Shown here one piece after another: positions 46,031 through 52,016 of a stretch of 52,016 nt of DNA. The translations under genes and the position numbers were made by a program. Location: NCBI GenBank assembly GCA_009801015.1, contig VHZZ01000003.1, positions 843,634-895,649 on the forward strand, written 5' to 3'. The notes below the pieces were generated by a model. That model had not been told where the DNA came from, made no database searches, and saw nothing but the letters and a program-made list of their open reading frames with translations. Position 1 is the first letter of the stretch. Each line of letters begins with the position of its first letter. The stretch comes from Silene noctiflora. Lineage: Eukaryota > Streptophyta > Magnoliopsida > Caryophyllales > Caryophyllaceae.

Positions 46031-46758
46031 CTCATGATAATCTTCACAACTTTCACAAGGTAATTAAGTATTTTATAGAATTGACCGCCTTACAAACTTA
46101 ATATTGGTGGTTACTTGTAAAAATATTTTAATCAATTAATTAATTTAATTTAATTAATTTTAGTTATCATATATTCAAAAATAAAAAATAAAAATTTTTG
46201 GTTCACTTTAGTCCTTACTCCAACGCCCAAGCCAATATCATGTGATGAGTTGATGACTATGTATTCGTCTTTCTTAGACCCTAAATGCAATCCACCGCAT
46301 AAAATATTATAAAGATTTAAGGGTAAGAAATACGATTCTTCCGGAAAACATAAGATTTAAGTGTAAGAAATACGATTCTTCGAGGACTTGGGAGATAGGA
46401 GAAGTATAGAGAGAGTGGAGGATTGACATCCTAAGAGTATCCGCAAAGGTGAGGTGTCCCATATTTTATCTTTTTTTCCTCATTCGTCCACCTCATTTTC
46501 CACTAACTTTTTCATCTACCCTCTCCATTTTATAACTACATCTTTGCAATGATGAGGTTCCCCAACAACATAAATTTACATACAAAATATGGAAACCTCC
46601 TCAAAAGGCACGCCAATTTACCTTACTTTTTCTTAGATAAAATACGAGGGCGAAACTTTATACACACCAAGTACATTTTATCGGCGTAGATAAATTTTAT
46701 TAGATACGAAGTACAAAGTATGTGATATTGTGATTTAATAAACAGTCCTAATTTTAAG
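46031..46758. other. intergenic, no gene seen
   Basis: AT-rich. A 25-bp direct repeat GTAAGAAATACGATTCTTC lies at ~46323 and ~46361. Confidence 0.5.
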
Positions 46759-46955
46759 TAGATGTGTTTAAATGCGGAGTTGTATTGGACATGGGCTGGG
46801 ATCACGTTTAATTTTTGGCCCACGGACGAGTAGGTTGGGGACGGGTTAGTGGGCTGGGCTTTTGCATTTTTCTTAAAATGCCTTGTCCGTACCTGCTTTT
46901 GTAGTTGGTGGGATGGGTCGGGTTCAATGGACGGGACGATCCATAAACAGCTCTA
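46759..46955. mobile_element. hAT-like MITE, 197 bp, inverted relative to 30779-30972
   Basis: Ends TAGATGTGTTTAAATGC and CATAAACAGCTCTA; 8-bp flanks ATTTTAAG (46751-46758) and ACTTTAAG (46956-46963) differ at one base. GGCCCACGGAC and CCTTGTCCGTACC match the first copy in reverse complement. Confidence 0.82.
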
Positions 46956-47115
46956 ACTTTAAGTAATGGTTGATGATATGTAGGAGAAATAATTTATAAA
47001 ATGAAGCAATTAAAGGTAATAGACTTTTCGTTACTTTTAAAGTAATGAAGAAGATCCTAACTCGACCGTCCTACACAACTACAACAGTACACTATGACAC
47101 GACCATATCCTAGTA

Positions 47116-47193
47116 CATAAATTTTCATTGAAGATGGATAGTGTCCATCTTCAGCTTGTGACGGATAGTTCCCGTCACAAGCAAGACGCTTTG
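47116..47193. mobile_element. minimal Mutator-type MITE, 78 bp
   Basis: Begins CATAAATTTTCATTGAAGAT and ends CAAGACGCTTTG. Perfect 9-bp flanks ATCCTAGTA lie at 47107-47115 and 47194-47202. It consists of little more than the two ends. Confidence 0.93.
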
Positions 47194-47444
47194 ATCCTAG
47201 TATCCTCCTTCCCGCGATTTAAGAAGATTTGCAACAAGTACAGGGTGTCAATGTGGGTCCCACCACATACACGTCAGTTTAACTTCAATCTTGAATAGTG
47301 TACGAGTTCAATAGTTCACTGTAGATATCTTCCCCCATACTTTCCCTCCCAACCCACATTTTCAATTATCGTGTAAAATCGTCTTATAAATATGTGACGG
47401 TTTTAATAAGCAAACAAACAATTACCAGCGTAATTATTATATAA

Positions 47445-47478
47445 GACCGTCTCACAATCTGAGACGGTTTCTATATAT
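47445..47478 (+). promoter_or_regulatory. hairpin plus TATA box upstream of RPA1-like gene
   Basis: GACCGTCTCA and TGAGACGGTT form a stem with a 5-base loop (47445-47469), directly followed by CTATATATTG (47471-47480), the best TATA candidate, ~115 bp before the ATG at 47591. The GACCGTCTCA dyad may be another repeat remnant. Confidence 0.5.
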
Positions 47479-47979
47479 TGCGTTCCATCTTCCTCCTCCA
47501 ATACACTCACTCACTCAATTCCACTTTCCCGCTCTCCTCCGAAAATTAAAAAATCCCCAATTATTAAGGTTTATCATCATCATCAAATCAATGGCGACGG
47601 TAACCTTAACGGAAGGAGCAATCGCCGCCATATGCGCCGCCGAAGGCACCGCCGACCTGCAACCGGTGGTTCAGGTGGCGGATATTCGAAAGGTAAACAC
47701 ACCAACGATGAATAACACCGAAAGATTCCGGCTTTTGTTATCGGATGGGGTTCACATTCAGCAAGGTATGCTTGCAACGCAGCAGAATGATTTGGTCAAG
47801 AATGGTGAATTGCAAAAGGGTTCGATTGTTCAGCTTTTTCAGTTCATTTGTAATAATATTCAGAATCGCAAGTTCGTCTCTTTCTTTTCTTTCTTTCGCT
47901 CTCGAAATCTTCGAGTTTTTGATAAGTTATTGGTTTGTGTGTTTTCTGTGGTTTGAATTTAAATTGTTTGATCCAATAA

Positions 47980-48450
47980 GGCTAACCCGAGACCCAAATT
48001 GACCCGAACTTGCATGACCTGAATATGACCCCAAACCCGAATTGACCCGACACAATTCAGAATCGACCCGAACTTTGATTGACCCAATGTTGACCCGAAC
48101 CGAGATGACCGGTCCCGAAAAGACCCGACCCATAATTGAGGCGATTCAAAATGACTTAAAGTGACCCAAAATGACCCGAAAGTCCGAAACGACAAGTACT
48201 AAGTCGTATTAATATTGTATGCATCAAAATAGAGTTTCATTGGATACAATCATTCCTAATAAATAGTTAAATTTACAAAATAGTATTAATTAAAGTGTTT
48301 TAGCCATTAATCCGAAAACGACCCGACCCAAAATGACTCATACCCGACTCGACCCGACAACAAGTTACCCGAATTGACCCGACCCGACCCGAACCAAAAT
48401 GTATGACAGACCCGAAATGACCCGACCCAGCCAACCCGATTGACCCATTT
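47980..48450. repeat. degenerate GACCCGAA-word repeat in the RPA1-like intron
   Basis: Two blocks (47980-48195 and 48310-48450) are built of irregular ~10-bp GACCCGA(A/C) words, separated by an AT-rich spacer. A fragment of the same type lies near 50070-50100. No ends were resolved. Confidence 0.7.
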
Positions 48451-48484
48451 GCCACCTGCTGTGTACAATCCTTACTTATCACTG

Positions 48485-48560
48485 AGTAGTGGTTGAGTTA
48501 GAAATCCTACTGATATGTTGCGTGTTCGAACCCCTCCTTTTCTTTGTAATGTATTAGTAC
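48485..48560 (+). repeat. possible tRNA-derived SINE remnant
   Basis: An A-box-like TAGTGGTTGAGTTAG lies ~38 bases before a B-box-like GTGTTCGAACCCC, followed by pyrimidines. It lies in the intron of the RPA1-like gene. Confidence 0.45.
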
Positions 48561-49656
48561 CTGGCCTTCCTCCAAATGCTGTTGCAGTGAGTTTTTAACT
48601 GCTTTATGTTTACACAGTATTTTAAAGACTACAAAAAAATAAGTTAGCTCCCATTGAGTTCGGAGTTCGGACAGACTCCTTTTTACTAGAAACACTTGCC
48701 CTAGATCACTTGTTTGCTTGGTGGTCGAATTTAAAAATTCAGTCACACTCGTTATCTGGGGGAATTCTCAACATATCAGTTAAAACCCATTCTCTTGTTA
48801 TTTAGATAATGTGGGAGCCCAAATGAACCGGACATCGTCTGCAGCTTCAGCTTGCATATTATGATATAGGAATCCATTCATATCAGCTGATAGTTATGAC
48901 TGCCTTTTTTGTTCTTTAGTCAAGTTGGATTGTTACATGGTCTATCTTTTGTCGAGTGTCTTCGCTGAGCTTACTACCCTTGTTTGCTGGTCAAATTCAT
49001 CCAGGATCATAATTATCACTCAGTTGGAAGTGATTCAACAGACATGCCCTATAATAGGAGAACCAAAGCAGTTTCCTCTACCTGGTGCTTCCGTGTCACC
49101 ATCTGGAGGCCAAACAGAAGTGAATCGTGCACATGTTCAATCTGGGAATTCTCATGCACCTGTTCCTTGCCCTACTTATTTGGCGAGTGAATCAGGGAGG
49201 TTCTTGGAACCCAAGCTGGAATCTGATGCCGAATTGCAATCTTGTGGTAGGCCTTCCACAGTAAATCATGAACGAGGTCATTATGCTGTAAATAATGGAC
49301 CTCCTGTGTACCATGAATCAAAATCTTCTGCTGGCGTTTCAGGAAATGCTGTCAGTAGTGGTACATATGGCGGACTCAATGATGTCAAAACAAATATTTC
49401 AGATGCTCCTTCAAGTATTTATACAGGTCCTCAGCAACCCATGTATCAGCAACAATCATCTATGTACAAAAATAGGGGTCCTGTTGCTAAAATTGAAGCT
49501 CCAACCTGGATAGTCCCAATCGCTGCTTTAAATCCTTACCAAGGTCGATGGACTATAAAAGCAAGAGTGACAGCAAAGAGTGAGCCTCGGCACTAGAACA
49601 ATGCACGTGGAGAGGGGAAAGTGTTTTCCTTTGATCTTTTGGATTCGGATGGAGGT

Positions 49657-49800
49657 GAAATCCGAGTTACAGAGGGATAGCTGTTTGACTGAACTAAACC
49701 GACGACATTGGAATCTACTAGGCTACAGTTATATAAGATCTTGTTGATCAATAATATTATTAGTCTGAAACCCATGTTACAGAGGCATAGCTGTTTGACT
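49657..49800. repeat. 34-bp direct repeat at the RPA1 truncation point
   Basis: GTTACAGAGGGATAGCTGTT at 49666 recurs as GTTACAGAGGCATAGCTGTT at 49776. Similarity covers ~34 bp, starting in the last recognisable RPA1 codons. Confidence 0.85.
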
Positions 49801-50256
49801 ATTTCTTGTATATATGCTTAGCTAGAGTTAACATGGTTTCAAATTGTCGCATACATTTGTTCATCTTTTTTATACTTTACGAGAATTATTTTAATTAAAG
49901 GTAAATAAATGATTTGACGGAGGGAGTTAATTGGAAACAATTTTATTAGAAGCTTTGTATTTCATTAGGTTGTGAAAATAACGAGGCTTTGTTCTTTTGG
50001 ACTTAAATTCATCCTTTTTAAGCAAAACTAATTGTTATCCTTGTACTTTTATATAACTTGAAAACAACCAACTCGAAAATGACCTGAACCCGAAATGTCT
50101 CAATCCGGCCTAATTAGGCAGCAACTCATTAGTCATTACAATGCCTTCAACTGAGACACAATTACCTCCTTTAAAAAGTTTCTACCTGTTCTTACAACGC
50201 AAAATTCTCCAATACTGTATATAAAACATTTCCATGTTACACACTTCAACAAGCAA
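49801..50256. other. intergenic, repeat fragments
   Basis: Contains a Harbinger-like end (GAGGCTTTGTTCTTTTGGAC, ~49982) and a GACCTGAACCCGAAA fragment. No gene seen. Confidence 0.5.
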
Positions 50257-50328
50257 GCGTCTGTAGTCCAACGGTTAGGATAATTGCCTTCCAAGCAATA
50301 GACCCGGGTTCGACTCCCGGCAGACGCA
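50257..50328 (+). tRNA. tRNA-Gly (anticodon UCC), copy 3
   Basis: Identical to copies 1 and 2 over 72 nt. CAA triplets occur just upstream (CAACAAGCAA), as in many plant tRNA genes, and a T5 terminator follows at 50330-50334. Its 3' flank resembles that of copy 1 (AAATGTGTT / GAATGTGTT). Confidence 0.97.
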
Positions 50329-51022
50329 CTTTTTACCACCACCTCGTTTTTTCATAAATGTGTTTTTTTTCGGGACAAAATACTTGTTTAAGACGGTTTT
50401 CCACAAACGTTATTGTAACAAAGATCTGATTTTATAGGCATTTGAGTGTCGTTATTTAGGTTGATTGAAAACGATATTACACATTTCATTCATGTCTAAA
50501 ATATTACTCCGTAAGTTTTAAGCCCGAGACTAAATTAACTTGTTGCCCTCGGATCCAATACGGTGACACCTTATGCGGATGAGTGGATCCAAAAGAATTT
50601 GTTTACAGGTGTTCATATAAGAAATTGCAAAGTCTTGGTTACATACTAAACATTAGATTTTTAATTTTTACATTAAATGAGATAAAATTTATGAAAAAAA
50701 ACACGGATTTTATGGTATTTTAGAAACCCCCGTTAAAACATATATAGATGACCCTGGAGCAGGAATATTGGGCCAAGGCACGATGGGTGGCCCGAGCATG
50801 GCATGGCCCGGCACGTGCGCGCGGGACAATCAGGCCAAACACGAGGACGACCCAACGGGTCTGGAGGCACATCTTTAAAAATGTCTATTTGTAATATTTG
50901 TATTATGTGTGATTAAAGAAGATTCAACTTTTGGCCTATTATACACAATACATTTATCTTAACTTGAGCTGTGATCGAATAACTTAGGCCAATTTGGGAT
51001 TCAATGTTTCTAATTCGGCAAG
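50329..51022. other. intergenic, no gene seen
   Basis: Includes a GC-rich island at ~50745-50880 (GGCCCG, GGCACG words) that looks like a repeat fragment of the type common around hAT-like ends. Nothing coding. Confidence 0.5.
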
Positions 51023-51078
51023 TCAACAACAACAACAAAGCCTAGTCCCAACATAAGTTGGGGTCGGCAACATGAATC
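51023..51078 (-). mobile_element. 3' tail of a plant LINE
   Basis: On the minus strand: ATTCATGTTGCCGACCCCAA ... GGGACTAGGCTTTG then a (TTG)n tail. This is the usual 3' end of a widespread plant non-LTR element. Confidence 0.6.
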
Positions 51079-51359
51079 TAATTCGAATTCATATAGGTTT
51101 GAATCTGTCCGTCAATACAGTCAACGGTAAATTATCAAAGAAAAAGTAAATAAATAAATGGTAAACAAAATAAGTGTGTTTGTAAAAAAAAAAAAACGTG
51201 GAAACCAAGATTAAAGATTAAATCGACAAAACAAATTTATAAACGGAAAAAAAGAGTATAAGTAGTCATATACACATATGTATTATATTGACTTGGGCGT
51301 CGGAGGTTCCGCCCCGGGGCATCCCCTGGGCCCGGAGTTCATTTTGCAAGACCGTCGCC

Positions 51360-51725
51360 AATGTACTTTTTCAGGCCAAGACGAACCCGAAATAGTTTTC
51401 AATCACCCTTATCCATGTTCGTCGGTCTTCCCCTTCCGTTAACCCATCCCCAACTCTTATGTCTCCTCACTGGTATATTTGGTACTCTCCGCCATACATG
51501 GTCAAACCACTATAACCGGTTTTCCCTTATCTTATCTTCGATCGGTGCAATACCTACTTTCTCCCGGACCACCTCGTTCTTCAACCTATCGTTTATTGTG
51601 TGGCCGCACATCCAACTTTGCATGCCGCATACACATCTTATCTACCCTTATTTTTTGCACATGTTCATGTTTTACCGCCCAACACTTAGTTACAAGAGTG
51701 CAAGCCTATTGTCAAATGATTAGAC
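51360..51725 (-). pseudogene. degenerate LINE reverse-transcriptase C-terminus
   Basis: The minus-strand translation gives WMCGHTINDRLKNEVVREK and VGIAPIEDKIRENRL, a stop, then WFDHVWRR and later PVRRHKS. This is the conserved C-terminal block of plant LINE polyproteins, with several in-frame stops. With the tail at 51023 it marks one decayed, 5'-truncated insertion with foreign sequence between (51080-51355). Confidence 0.75.
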
Positions 51726-52016
51726 AACGTACAAAAATTCTCGTGTAACACGAAATTAAACAAATTAATGTTATTGCGCAATGTAAATTATAATAGGTTA
51801 CAACTTAAAATTATAAGTTTTGAATTATACGGGAAGTTTTAAATAGGATCGTTGCAGATTAAGTAGTTTTGGGACTTTACAATATTTGATGTCAAGTATT
51901 GCTTGACTTGGTTAATTTGGATTCCATGAAATAGGTGAACCGCCGAGACAAACAAAGTAGGCAGTGATAGAGCGACGGGTGATCGGACAACTCCCATATG
52001 CCGCGTCACAATACGC
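51726..52016. other. intergenic to window end
   Basis: AT-rich; nothing recognisable. Confidence 0.4.

Larger units (their letters stand above)
47591..49680 (+). pseudogene. 3'-truncated replication protein A large subunit (RPA1/RPA70-like)
   Basis: Two exons join in phase: 47591-47871 and 49005-49596 (290 aa up to a TAG at 49594-49596). Residues 1-~110 are the N-terminal OB fold DBD-F (GVHIQQGMLATQQNDLVKNG; KGSIVQLFQF; IITQLEVIQQ). A Ser/Gln-rich linker follows, and then the start of DBD-A (IPIAALNPYQGRWTIKARVT). RPA1 normally runs past 600 aa with DBD-A, -B and -C; these bind single-stranded DNA in replication and repair. The frame continues after the stop for 27 recognisable codons (NNARGEGKVFSFDLLDSDGG), so TAG replaced what is usually a Tyr codon. 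Homology then ends at ~49672, and no later RPA1 exon follows in the window. The promoter, ATG and splice sites look sound, so a short DBD-F protein could still be made. Confidence 0.88.

Overview
The window is nuclear DNA of a flowering plant. Its genes are split by GT-AG introns, its protein families are plant-specific (chromomethylase, extra-large G protein, BBR/BPC factor, OSCA channel), intergenic DNA is AT-rich, and it is full of small non-autonomous transposons. A core eudicot, possibly of the order Caryophyllales, is my guess from the style of the dispersed repeats; nothing here proves the species. A 965-base N gap lies at 39392-40356, with single Ns at 930, 19882, 21457 and 44967.

Layout, left to right. 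1-1767: intergenic, holding a 13-fold, ~32-bp-period array of CCATGG palindromes (613-1001). 1768-5784 (+): UFD1-domain/TRAF-type zinc-finger protein, 3 exons. 6251-7060: Harbinger-like MITE. 7425-10122 (+): 8 intact exons of an extra-large G protein whose N-terminal third is missing. 10423-11283: Mutator-like foldback element with a perfect 9-bp target duplication. 11830-20786 (-): a complete 21-exon chromomethylase of CMT2 type (about 1368 aa) with a long repeat-bearing N-terminus. 20942-33400: about 12 kb without a convincing gene, packed with Mutator-type MITEs, hAT-like and Stowaway elements and a Helitron end. 33662-38909 (+): OSCA/CSC1 osmosensing channel, 11 exons, 789 aa. 38910-41500: repeats and the assembly gap. 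43351-44031 (+): BBR/BPC GAGA-binding factor with a probable leader intron. 44613-50328: three identical tRNA-Gly(UCC) genes, interleaved with repeats and a 3'-truncated RPA1 (RPA70) gene carrying a premature stop (47591-49680, +). 50329-52016: repeat remnants, including a degenerate LINE on the minus strand.

The genes do not form a functional cluster; each is a separate transcription unit. CMT2 methylates non-CG cytosines in transposon chromatin, and it sits beside the densest transposon block of the window, which may bear on its own regulation. Two of the six protein genes (XLG, RPA1) look like truncated duplicates that kept introns, so they arose by DNA-level rather than RNA-mediated copying.

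Exon borders were set by hand from reading frame, GT/AG signals and remembered family similarity; no alignment or transcript was available.
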